A stretch of DNA of 9,349 bases from Treponema sp. UBA4319 (lineage in GTDB: Bacteria > Spirochaetota > Spirochaetia > Treponematales > Treponemataceae), in contig DGUD01000175.1 of NCBI GenBank assembly GCA_002393865.1, forward strand, positions 1 to 9,349, in the 5' to 3' direction. Each line of letters starts with the position of its first letter. The first letter of the stretch is position 1. This document shows, piece by piece, positions 1 to 5,571 of the stretch. The translations under genes were made by a program, and so were the position numbers. Below the pieces are notes generated by a model, which had not been told where the DNA came from, searched no databases, and saw only the letters and a list, made by a program, of their open reading frames with translations.

Positions 1-162
1 ATTGTTGACAACCTGAGGGTTCATCTATGAGACGGCTTCAAAACGACAAATCAAAGGTTCAGAATATATTCAAGCACAGAAACCTATCCTACATAACTAA
101 GCAAGCTGCTTGATATTTGCGGGTTTTAATTTCCGAAGTAATAGAAACATTGATTCGTTCCA

Positions 163-193
163 TTTTTATCATACAAGTAGAAGATGATAAAAA
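163..193. repeat. 10-bp perfect AT-rich inverted repeat
   Basis: TTTTTATCAT (163-172) and ATGATAAAAA (184-193) flank an 11-nt loop, about 35 nt downstream of the stop of the last minus-strand gene. On the minus strand the sequence GGAGGCTTTTTATC runs into it. It may take part in 3' end formation, but the stem is only A/T-rich, so it is a poor intrinsic terminator. The rest of 1-226 shows no supported gene. Confidence 0.45.
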
Positions 194-226
194 GCCTCCG
201 CATGAGAAAAAATATTTACTCGTTAT

Positions 227-523
227 TTATATGAACAGAAAAAATGCAAAAGTTATCAGCATGTCAATTATAAAATAAACTTTATAGATAGACACAAAAC
301 GAAGATATTTGTTGATGCTGTTAAATTTTTTCTTGTCAACAATATTCTCTCTGATACTTTTTACAGGAACAAAAATCGGTATCAATAGTAATATTTTATC
401 GACTGTATTAATGACATCCTTAAACCGAATAAGATAAATTATGCCTACAATATGAAGTGATACCGTAAGCATAAACAATAGCAAATTTAAGATAACAACC
501 AAGGTAATAATCAAAGAAAACAT
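227..523 (-). CDS. Small polytopic membrane protein, candidate immunity protein
   Basis: A 98-residue, very hydrophobic protein that I do not recognise by family. Residues ~3-33 form a long hydrophobic stretch (one long or two short membrane spans). Residues ~43-54 are hydrophobic, followed by a charged loop rich in Lys/Asn (~55-75), and residues ~78-98 form a C-terminal span. There is no cleavable signal peptide. The ATG is preceded by AAGGAG with a 7-nt spacer, a good ribosome-binding site. It starts 15 nt after the stop of the Rhs tip gene and is the last gene of the minus-strand block. Genes directly downstream of Rhs tips usually encode cognate immunity proteins, and small integral membrane proteins are typical immunity partners of membrane-acting toxins. 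Immunity function is therefore inferred from position and topology only. The DNA is strongly AT-rich compared with the right half of the window. Confidence 0.75.
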   Translation of the reverse strand: MFSLIITLVVILNLLLFMLTVSLHIVGIIYLIRFKDVINTVDKILLLIPIFVPVKSIRENIVDKKKFNSINKYLRFVSIYKVYFIIDMLITFAFFLFI

Positions 524-538
524 TCTTCCTTCTCCTTT

Positions 539-1213
539 TTATTGTTGATTCCTTACTGCCTCATCAACTCTAAAAAAGACAGTTCCTTCAAAGAGATAAA
601 GTGCTGCCATTGCTTTTGCTCCGAAGCTAAAAGAGACATTTCCTTCTTTGTCACCTTCCGCCCCAATGCCAATGACACCTTCCACTGGACAACTTGTCCA
701 ATCGCATATAGTTTCCCTACTACAAGAAACAGGAATCTTATTCGTAAAGTTAAGATATCCTTCGATGGGGTAGTCATCCAAATTTCCTTTTCCAGTGTCA
801 TCTGGAACCATGTCATTCTCTTTAAACATAAGGAGAACATCTTTTAAATTTATGGATACATCTAATAAATCTGAAATAGAATTAAATGTTGTCAAACCAA
901 GAGTGTTCACTACAGTTTCATCAACGAATGTTGCGCCCGCACCTATTCCTAGCTCAGTTGTTGCGAATATTGCCATATCATAATTGCTGTCGATTGCAAC
1001 ACCAACGGAAAGTCTTGCAGCACCCAATATGCCTAATCCGCCTTTCCATAGCGTTATTTTTTTTATATCATTTCCATCCGGGTCGGTGTACGCAACCGGG
1101 TTGTTGTTTGCATAGTGGTACAAATGGCAGTTTGAAAAAGACATGTTTTGGTTAAAACAGAGGGCGTCTACCTTCATCATTGCATTATTTTCTTTTATCA
1201 GATGTTTCCGCAT
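539..1213 (-). CDS. Orphan Rhs C-terminal tip (putative toxin domain), cassette 1
   Basis: A 224-residue protein with the end of an Rhs core at residues ~27-47 (CHLYHYANNNPVAYTDPDG), followed by a unique C-terminal region of ~175 residues. The rest of the Rhs shell (YD repeats, aspartyl-protease region) is absent, and there is no signal peptide. The tip is glycine-rich and beta-prone, with alternating hydrophobic stretches at ~55-95 and ~185-215 and a cysteine cluster at ~160-175 (CSRETICDWTSC). No known toxin fold or catalytic motif is recognisable. I chose the ATG at 1213 because it lies 1 nt after the TGA of the TPR lipoprotein gene. The open frame extends upstream to 1285, but that would overlap the TPR gene by 71 nt. 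A membrane protein gene follows after 15 nt. In Rhs systems the region after DPDG is the polymorphic effector, so a toxin role is an inference from architecture. Confidence 0.8.
   Translation of the reverse strand: MRKHLIKENNAMMKVDALCFNQNMSFSNCHLYHYANNNPVAYTDPDGNDIKKITLWKGGLGILGAARLSVGVAIDSNYDMAIFATTELGIGAGATFVDETVVNTLGLTTFNSISDLLDVSINLKDVLLMFKENDMVPDDTGKGNLDDYPIEGYLNFTNKIPVSCSRETICDWTSCPVEGVIGIGAEGDKEGNVSFSFGAKAMAALYLFEGTVFFRVDEAVRNQQ
1113..1134 (-). repeat. 22-bp Rhs junction repeat, copy 1
   Basis: These 22 bases are identical to positions 2898-2919 and encode N-C-H-L-Y-H-Y just before the variable tip. The sequence on either side diverges between the two cassettes. Perfect DNA identity at the conserved/variable junction is what homologous tip exchange would use. 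Confidence 0.8.
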
Positions 1214-1214
1214 G

Positions 1215-2273
1215 TCATTTTGTTCCAAGCCCAACCGCAGCATCCATGTACTCTTTGACCATAAGGTACAGCCTGTCATGCGCAAAATATTGTTCTATCT
1301 CTGCTTTGTCCAGAGTCTTTTTTTGACTGCGTATATCCATGGAAAAATTCTTCAGCAGAGAGCAATACACCCCTGCACGGGCATAGTCCTGCTTGAAATA
1401 AAAGTAGAGGGTTGAAAGCCTCAGCAATTCCAAGTCCGGGACTGATGTAAAAACAACAAGGCTCCCCTTCAACATTTTCTCTACAGTGTCCATGTACAAT
1501 GGCTGTTCACCAGAAGAGGGAATCCCGGAAACGATGAAGGATACAAAGGATTTATAAGGCGGCATCAAAACGCTTTGCTTTGAAGAGGTGCCCAGCTTGT
1601 CCAAGCAATCTTGGGCTTCGCAGAACCTCCCCAGCTCCAGCAGGGCTTTTGCATATTCAAAGCACAAGTCATCCCTCTCCTCTTGGCTCAAGCCGTCCAA
1701 ATCAAGTCCTTCCCAAAATTTCAGAAGGGAATCGTCGCCATGCACAATTGACAGCACCTTGTTGTAATCAAGAGCATCGGAAAGGGAAGCGTCGTTGCCT
1801 TCCGCAAGCTGTCTGTACAGCTCCAAGGAGCCATCATAGTCCCCCATGCCATAATAAGATTCCGCCATGACGAATGTAATCAGCTGGTTCTCTTTTTGTT
1901 CGGAAAAGAACTCCGCCTGTTTCCCATAGAACACTGCTTTGTCGAATTCCTCTATGCAGTACGACCAAAGGGCAAGCTCGCACAGTGCATAATAATTGTT
2001 TTCATATCCTAGCGTAAGCAGCGTTTCATAATCATGGACGGCATCCCTGTACCGGGGGATTGCCAGTTTTGAGCAATACAGGCCATGCAGGCCATAATAC
2101 TTGTGGTTCCTTTCCGTATGCTTGTCTTCCAAATATGAAACAGCACCCGCATAATCCCCCTTGTCCGCAAGCTTGCTGGCCGTCTCAAACCTGCTGGGAT
2201 CTGAACAGGCGGAAAAATTGCCAAGGGTACAGCACAGTACAAGAAAAACAACAGGGAACTTCTTCATAATCAA
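1215..2273 (-). CDS. TPR-repeat lipoprotein
   Basis: A 352-residue predicted lipoprotein. A basic N-terminus and hydrophobic core end in the lipobox-like F-S-A-C, with Cys23 as the lipidation site. The rest is helical with TPR-like repeats at roughly residues 31-50, 60-90, 96-121, 134-158, 203-228 and 283-310, for example AESYYGMGDYDGSLELYRQL. It should sit on the periplasmic or outer face of the envelope as a protein-protein interaction scaffold. Start choice: the TTG at 2273 has GGAGG 7 nt upstream and overlaps the previous stop (TTGA). The ATG two codons later (2267) would have a 13-nt spacing. It lies between the two Rhs tips, 1 nt before the next gene. It could be the immunity partner of the tip encoded just upstream in the operon (2270-2968), or a structural part of the locus. 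No ligand can be predicted. Confidence 0.85.
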   Translation of the reverse strand: MIMKKFPVVFLVLCCTLGNFSACSDPSRFETASKLADKGDYAGAVSYLEDKHTERNHKYYGLHGLYCSKLAIPRYRDAVHDYETLLTLGYENNYYALCELALWSYCIEEFDKAVFYGKQAEFFSEQKENQLITFVMAESYYGMGDYDGSLELYRQLAEGNDASLSDALDYNKVLSIVHGDDSLLKFWEGLDLDGLSQEERDDLCFEYAKALLELGRFCEAQDCLDKLGTSSKQSVLMPPYKSFVSFIVSGIPSSGEQPLYMDTVEKMLKGSLVVFTSVPDLELLRLSTLYFYFKQDYARAGVYCSLLKNFSMDIRSQKKTLDKAEIEQYFAHDRLYLMVKEYMDAAVGLGTK

Positions 2274-2968
2274 AATTCATCCTCCCCCATAAGAAGACCT
2301 TTCAACGCCTCATCGATATACTTGGCATTTTCATTGTGTTTTCTTACTTTCTTATTTATTTCATTGTTTCTCCTGTTCGCAAATGTTCCGTATTCACCAT
2401 CTGCTACCGGTGCTGAAAACTTAGCGGAAAATCCTGCGGACAGACCTTTTGGCAACGGGGCGCTAAGCCCAATAGATGCTGTCGCCTCCCCATTTTTATC
2501 TTCCGAGATTTCAATAGATACAGCGTTTATAGTCACAGAAACTTTGTTGCTGTCTATGACGATGGGGCGGCCTGAGAGGTCTGCAATGGTTCCACAAAAA
2601 GCATTTCTGTCAAACCCTTTTATAGTCAACCTTTCACCACATTTTGTGGCGCCACAATCCAATAAAACCAATTCCCCTGAAACAGTAATGAATGAAGCTG
2701 TACCTACAAGTTGGAACCTCCCCTTGCCAGAAAATATATTTGATAAGAAATTTCCTGCCCGCCCCTTGGCATCCATCCAACAAGCAGGGATTGTATTTTC
2801 CACGGTATCTTCAAAGGAAGCCTCTGCTAGGTACAAAAAATAGTCCCAATCATCCCTTCCATCTGGGTCTGTATAGCGTATCGGGTTGTTGCCGGCGTAG
2901 TGGTACAAATGGCAGTTTGCAAAGAGAAAGCTTGCTTCTTGTTTTAGGGGGCATGTGTTGGCTTTCAT
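2270..2968 (-). CDS. Orphan Rhs C-terminal tip, cassette 2
   Basis: A 232-residue protein with an Rhs core remnant at residues ~17-37 (ANCHLYHYAGNNPIRYTDPDG) and then a unique ~195-residue tip. The tip has a beta-rich central part (VSVTINAVSIEIS at about 145-157, then alternating Ser/Ala/Gly-rich strands) and ends in a charged helical segment with NRRNNEINKKVRKHNENAK. No toxin catalytic motif is recognised and no signal peptide is present. The ATG overlaps the stop of the upstream lipoprotein gene (ATGA), so translation is probably coupled. There is only a distant GAGG as ribosome-binding site. The stop overlaps the TTG start of the TPR lipoprotein gene. The exact fit between its neighbours argues that this is an expressed gene rather than a silent leftover of an Rhs array. 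Toxin activity is inferred from family architecture only. Confidence 0.8.
   Translation of the reverse strand: MKANTCPLKQEASFLFANCHLYHYAGNNPIRYTDPDGRDDWDYFLYLAEASFEDTVENTIPACWMDAKGRAGNFLSNIFSGKGRFQLVGTASFITVSGELVLLDCGATKCGERLTIKGFDRNAFCGTIADLSGRPIVIDSNKVSVTINAVSIEISEDKNGEATASIGLSAPLPKGLSAGFSAKFSAPVADGEYGTFANRRNNEINKKVRKHNENAKYIDEALKGLLMGEDEF
2898..2919 (-). repeat. 22-bp Rhs junction repeat, copy 2
   Basis: Identical to 1113-1134 over 22 bases and located at the same point of the second Rhs tip gene. Flanking codons for the same amino acids differ (for example the AAC AAC CCG motif is followed by divergent codons), so the identity is a local block. Confidence 0.8.
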
Positions 2969-3627
2969 TCTGAGAACGCGACCTCCACAAAGCTTGCAGG
3001 TAGCTTCTCGTCCGGTGCTATCTCAACGATGTACCCATACCCTCCCGTGGACAGCGCCGGTATGCCGCCTGACGGGGTGTCGCGGAATGTGTCGGCAAGG
3101 CTCCCGTTGAAATATATGGAGATGTTCCCGTTGGATGCCGCCACCGCACGGATGGTGTTCTTCACCCCGTAGCCAGCCTTGAGCAGGCCGCTGTGCCTCC
3201 ATCCTTGGATTACGGTCTTTTCCCCTGCAAGGTACTTTTCTATGGTGTACTGCTGCCTTGTATTTATCAGGACGGCGAGGAAGTAGCTCCTGCCTCCCTT
3301 GTTCCGTGCGGCGAAAAGGATGCCCTGCCCCGCCGTGCCGCTGCCGAGCCTCCGCGAAACGGCGGCGGACGCCTCGGAGGAGACTGCGGCGTCAACCACC
3401 TTCCAGTCGGCGCTCCCGCCGGGGGCAAGGTACTTGGGGTCGTTTGTCCTGAACAAGTATTCCGTGCCGCCCCCCGCGGCTGGAACCTCCTCAAAGAGCA
3501 CGGATTCCGCCGGGGCAGCCCCGGCGGAATCCGTGCCGTCCGGACGGGTATACCATGTGCTGCCCTGCGGCACCTCGCAGGAAAGCAGCGCAAGCAGCGG
3601 CAGGAGGACGAGGGGTGCGCGCCTCAT
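2965..3627 (-). CDS. Lipoprotein with concanavalin A/LamG-like domain
   Basis: A 220-residue predicted lipoprotein. The signal MRRAPLVLLPLLALLSC ends in lipobox L-L-S-C with Cys17. A linker rich in Gly/Ala/Pro precedes a beta-sandwich-like region (~55-218). This shows the typical pattern of LamG/ConA-like folds: YFLAVLIN, then YTIEKY, then GWRHSGLLKAGYGVKNTIRA, then ISIYFNG (~169-175), and a final GGYGYIVEI strand. Such domains bind glycans or serve as structural modules, so a surface or periplasmic carbohydrate-binding role is an inference. The start at 3627 was chosen because AGGAGG lies 7 nt upstream and because the signal peptide begins there. The frame is open to 3714, but that extension has no signal sequence. 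The ATG overlaps the previous gene's TGA (ATGA), as does its own stop with the next start. High GC. Confidence 0.82.
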   Translation of the reverse strand: MRRAPLVLLPLLALLSCEVPQGSTWYTRPDGTDSAGAAPAESVLFEEVPAAGGGTEYLFRTNDPKYLAPGGSADWKVVDAAVSSEASAAVSRRLGSGTAGQGILFAARNKGGRSYFLAVLINTRQQYTIEKYLAGEKTVIQGWRHSGLLKAGYGVKNTIRAVAASNGNISIYFNGSLADTFRDTPSGGIPALSTGGYGYIVEIAPDEKLPASFVEVAFSE

Positions 3628-4409
3628 TTGTACACCTCCTCGGAAAGCTCCATGCGGTATGCGGGGACGGATGCGCCCGGAACCCCGGAAAACAGCTTGT
3701 TCAAGTCCGGGCATATCTTGAAGTATATGCAGCGGGAGGCAAGCGTGCTGTTCTCTACGACTATCTTGCTCCTGTTCGCCACGTCCTGCGGCAGCCCGCC
3801 CTGCTCCGTGAGCAGGAAGCAGGTGTCGGGGACGCTGCTGTCTATGTCCAGCTGCACGAATTCAATGTATGCCCTGCACAGCGGCTTGAGCCGTATGTAG
3901 AACCAGTCCTCGTCCCCAAACGCCCGCCCCTTGTACCTGAACTGGCTGCACGGCATGGTCGCCGTTATTATGCGCTCCAGCTCGACCGCCTGCTCCGCGG
4001 TGCCGTCGGGCTCGTGCAGGTCGTGCAGCGTGGCGGAGACCACCGCACATGCGCAGTCGGAGCCCTTGAACAGCTTGGTGCCCCTCACCTTGTCCAGCCG
4101 GTACAGGACGCGCCGCTGGTCGTCGGTGGGCGGGAACGTGTCCGTGTATTTCGTTGCGCCGCCGGAATACACCTCCTCAAACTCCTCCGCGCCGTCGTCC
4201 TCCGCCCGCATGAGGATGAACGTGTCCGCGCAGGGGTCGGGTCTCCACGTCAGGGACACCGTATGCGCCTGTTCGTAGCAGCGGGCGGCGGGGGTGTCGT
4301 CGGACGGGTCGTCGTAGCTGCGCAGGAGCTCGGAAATGTCGCCGTTGGCGCAGGAATGCAGCAGGGGGATGAAAGCGATGGACAGAAGGAATGCAAGGGG
4401 CTTCTTCAT
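3624..4409 (-). CDS. Lipoprotein with FN3-like N-terminal domain
   Basis: A 261-residue predicted lipoprotein. MKKPLAFLLSIAFIPLLHSC is a signal II-type leader with Cys20 as acceptor. His at -2 is unusual but tolerated in the relaxed spirochaetal lipobox. Residues ~48-125 resemble a fibronectin type III fold: VSLTWRPDPCADTFILMRA, then YSGGATKYTDTF, then VLYRLDKV. Residues ~126-261 form a second Cys-containing beta-rich region without a recognised family. The ATG has AGGGGG 5-6 nt upstream, and this Shine-Dalgarno overlaps the stop of the outer-membrane protein gene, with only 10 nt between the genes. The stop overlaps the next gene's start (ATGA). It is probably an envelope-exposed binding or structural partner of the upstream beta-barrel. 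The exact role is unknown. Confidence 0.82.
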   Translation of the reverse strand: MKKPLAFLLSIAFIPLLHSCANGDISELLRSYDDPSDDTPAARCYEQAHTVSLTWRPDPCADTFILMRAEDDGAEEFEEVYSGGATKYTDTFPPTDDQRRVLYRLDKVRGTKLFKGSDCACAVVSATLHDLHEPDGTAEQAVELERIITATMPCSQFRYKGRAFGDEDWFYIRLKPLCRAYIEFVQLDIDSSVPDTCFLLTEQGGLPQDVANRSKIVVENSTLASRCIYFKICPDLNKLFSGVPGASVPAYRMELSEEVYK

Positions 4410-4419
4410 GCTGCGCCCC

Positions 4420-5028
4420 CTACAGCCCTATCGTTATGCCCGCGCTGGGCATGAACACGTCAAGGCAGCTGTCCGCAAGGAAATGCGCATATTCCGCCTC
4501 CACAAACACGGAGATGCGCCCAGCGGTCTTGAACTGGTAGCCCGCAGTGAGCGTGACGGCTGCGCCCCGCTTGGTCTCCGTCTTCTGTGCGCTGTGCTTG
4601 GGGCTGAACGAGTGCGCCTCAACCGCCCACCCTGCGCCGCCGCCAAGGTACAGCCCGTGCTGGCGCGTGATGTTCACGCGGGCGAACAGCCCCGCCTGTG
4701 CGGAGAACGCGTTGTACAGCTCGCCGTAGGTGCCTTGGTCACCCGCGCCTATGCGCCAGCCCAGCAGCGCCCTCCCGTAGAGCCTGAAGGTGCCGTCCTC
4801 CGGCGACGCGCCCGCCTTGTGGGGGTACAGCTCAACGCCGGAGCGCAGCCCTGCAATGCCGGTGACGGAGCCGCGCCAGTCCTTTCCGGCGGGCGCCCAC
4901 CAGCAGATGCTGACGGGGATTCTGAATGTAAAGTGCGTCGGCTCGGCGGAGGCAAAAGCCTGTGCATGGGCGGGCACAGCGGCACCGGCATAGACGGAAA
5001 AAAGCAGGATTGTGAGAAACTTTTTCAT
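4420..5028 (-). CDS. Outer-membrane beta-barrel-like protein
   Basis: A 202-residue secreted protein. The signal peptide MKKFLTILLFSVYAGAAVPAHA is probably cleaved after AHA (residue 22). The mature part alternates hydrophobic and polar residues in about eight strand-like segments with aromatic girdle residues: HFTFRIPVSICWW, TFRLYGRALLGWRIG, HGLYLGGGAGWAVEAHSFS, AAVTLTAGYQFKTAGRISVFVEAEYAHF. It ends in the hydrophobic strand SAGITIGL. The size fits a small eight-stranded barrel of the OmpA/OmpX type, though the terminal residue is Leu instead of Phe. The ATG at 5028 was chosen because the signal peptide begins there. The frame extends to 5061 without a better ribosome-binding site, and the site at 5028 is itself weak. 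This is the first gene of the minus-strand block, and its 5' region carries an inverted repeat and promoter candidates. Confidence 0.82.
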   Translation of the reverse strand: MKKFLTILLFSVYAGAAVPAHAQAFASAEPTHFTFRIPVSICWWAPAGKDWRGSVTGIAGLRSGVELYPHKAGASPEDGTFRLYGRALLGWRIGAGDQGTYGELYNAFSAQAGLFARVNITRQHGLYLGGGAGWAVEAHSFSPKHSAQKTETKRGAAVTLTAGYQFKTAGRISVFVEAEYAHFLADSCLDVFMPSAGITIGL

Positions 5029-5072
5029 GCTGCTATACTCAAAAAAATGTATTCGAAACATTTGAGGTACCG

Positions 5073-5119
5073 TCAGAATTTTGCAAAGCCTTATGGAATA
5101 AGGGTTTGCAAGATTCTGA
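5073..5119. repeat. Long imperfect inverted repeat (22-nt arms)
   Basis: The arms at 5073-5094 and 5098-5119 are complementary at 20 of 22 positions around a 3-nt centre (GGA). Neither strand has a T-run after the hairpin, so it is not a normal intrinsic terminator. It lies 45-91 nt upstream of the outer-membrane protein start, inside the predicted leader of that operon. It could be an mRNA stability or processing hairpin, a protein-binding site, or a REP/MITE-like dispersed element. Confidence 0.75.
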
Positions 5120-5197
5120 TTCTCGGGGTGTTGTAGTGTGGTAGCAGCGCCCTCTAGTTTTTCCTTCGGCAGGGATGGGGCGGGGGTTAAGACTTTT

Positions 5198-5227
5198 TAT
5201 ATGATTTTTTACTGCACCACCTTTCAA
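5198..5227 (-). promoter_or_regulatory. Candidate sigma70-type promoter for the minus-strand operon
   Basis: Read on the minus strand: TTGAAA (5222-5227), an 18-bp spacer and CATATA (5198-5203), with an overlapping TATAAA two bases on. Transcription would start near 5190 and give a ~160-nt leader containing the long inverted repeat. It is the best-placed promoter I see for the 5028-227 gene block, but both hexamers are imperfect. Confidence 0.35.
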
Positions 5228-5242
5228 GGATGAAGCCCCCTT

Positions 5243-5356
5243 CCCTGGAACTCCGCTGTCACTTCCCTTGGAACTCCGCTGCCTGCTCCCTTGGAACTCC
5301 GCTGCCTGCTCCCTTGGAACTCTGTTGCCTGTTCCCTTGGAACTCTGTTGCCTACA
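5243..5356. repeat. Tandem 23-bp repeats, about five copies
   Basis: Copies lie at 5243-5264 (22 bp, degenerate), 5265-5287, 5288-5310 (identical to the previous), 5311-5333 and 5334-5356. A degenerate partial copy runs on to ~5370. The unit is CCCTTGGAACTCCGCTGCCT plus three bases. Copies 4 and 5 share changes (CTCTGTT for CTCCGCT). Each junction contains a small dyad (GTTCC/GGAAC type on the minus strand). The period is not a multiple of 3, so each copy shifts frame, which argues against a protein-coding repeat. Confidence 0.85.
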
Positions 5357-5440
5357 TCCTTGGGGGGAACCTTTTCCTTGCATCCGCTGCGATTTTCTTC
5401 AGTTTTATTGAAAAATATGTAACCCTTTTGCAGCACAGGC

Positions 5441-5458
5441 GTTTTATAGGCATAAAAC
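5441..5458. repeat. Short AT-rich inverted repeat
   Basis: GTTTTAT (5441-5447) and ATAAAAC (5452-5458) flank AGGC. It lies directly next to the U-rich tail of the terminator-like hairpin at 5465-5497 and overlaps its minus-strand T-tract. It may be part of the terminator. Confidence 0.5.
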
Positions 5459-5497
5459 AAAGACGCCCCGCGCGGAACTACAACTTCCGCACGGGGC
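5452..5497 (-). terminator. GC-rich hairpin with U-rich tail, minus strand
   Basis: The arms at 5465-5477 and 5485-5497 pair at 12 of 13 positions with a 7-nt loop (GTTGTAG on the minus strand). On the minus strand the stem is followed by GTCTTTGTTTTAT, a U-rich though interrupted tract. On the plus strand no T-run follows. It would therefore stop leftward transcription. No minus-strand protein gene ends here. Confidence 0.6.
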
Positions 5498-5535
5498 TTG
5501 GTCGGCATCGGACTGCGGTACAATCCGTGCATACT
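5454..5535 (-). ncRNA. Putative small RNA of about 80 nt
   Basis: On the minus strand a strong promoter-like sequence (TTGACA-17-TACAAT) is followed ~40 nt later by a GC-rich hairpin and a U-rich tail. Together these delimit a transcript from about 5535 to about 5454. Its free 5' part (~38 nt) precedes the terminator stem. No known RNA family is recognised. An ATG in the 5' part opens a frame, but it reads through the terminator and the tandem repeats and has no ribosome-binding site, so a non-coding RNA fits better. Both ends are predicted from signals only. Confidence 0.4.
5498..5524 (+). promoter_or_regulatory. Weak promoter candidate for the DUF4469 gene
   Basis: TTGGTC (5498-5503) and TACAAT (5519-5524) are spaced 15 bp apart, which is shorter than ideal. 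It would start transcription near 5531, giving an ~80-nt leader to the 5613 gene. Its -10 hexamer is the mirror image of the minus-strand -10 at 5542-5547 (GTACAAT/ATTGTAC inverted repeat, 17 nt apart). Confidence 0.3.
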
Positions 5536-5541
5536 GCATAC
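5528..5541. repeat. Tandem 7-bp direct repeat between the two -10 elements
   Basis: TGCATAC occurs twice back to back (5528-5534 and 5535-5541), filling most of the gap between the two inverted TACAAT hexamers. It coincides with both predicted start points. It could be a regulator site or chance. Confidence 0.5.
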
Positions 5542-5570
5542 ATTGTACACCCTCCGATGGATTCTGTCAA
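5542..5570 (-). promoter_or_regulatory. Near-consensus sigma70-type promoter on the minus strand
   Basis: On the minus strand: TTGACA (5565-5570, perfect consensus), a 17-bp spacer, and TACAAT (5542-5547, 5 of 6). This is the best promoter match in the window, yet it points away from the nearest gene and towards the hairpin at 5465-5497. Transcription would start near 5535. Confidence 0.6.
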
Positions 5571-5571
5571 A

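Noticed and set aside
27..113. Plus-strand 28-codon ORF and a possible gene end at 1-30
   Set aside because: Too short to judge, no recognisable family, and no supporting promoter or neighbours inside the window.
1213..1285. N-terminal extension of Rhs tip 1 up to 1285
   Set aside because: It would overlap the TPR gene by 71 nt without a suitable ribosome-binding site. The ATG at 1213 directly follows the TGA, as in the other junctions.
3555..4454. Plus-strand 299-codon open frame
   Set aside because: Antisense to two lipoprotein genes with signal peptides, ribosome-binding sites and overlapping starts. No plausible domains.
5047..5136. Plus-strand 29-codon ORF after a TGCTATACT extended -10-like sequence
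   Set aside because: It has no ribosome-binding site (only an A-run upstream) and its codons are largely the arms of the inverted repeat at 5073-5119.
5243..5356. CRISPR array
   Set aside because: The repeats are directly adjacent 23-mers with no unique spacers between them, and no cas genes are present.
5039..5383. Minus-strand open frame of 114 codons through the tandem repeats
   Set aside because: It is composed of repeat translation and the inverted repeat, overlaps the start region of the outer-membrane protein gene, and lacks a ribosome-binding site.
5224..5550. Minus-strand open frame of 108 codons across the intergenic region
   Set aside because: Its GTG start lies on a -10 hexamer. 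It reads through a terminator-like hairpin and the 23-bp tandem repeats, giving low-complexity peptide, and has no ribosome-binding site.
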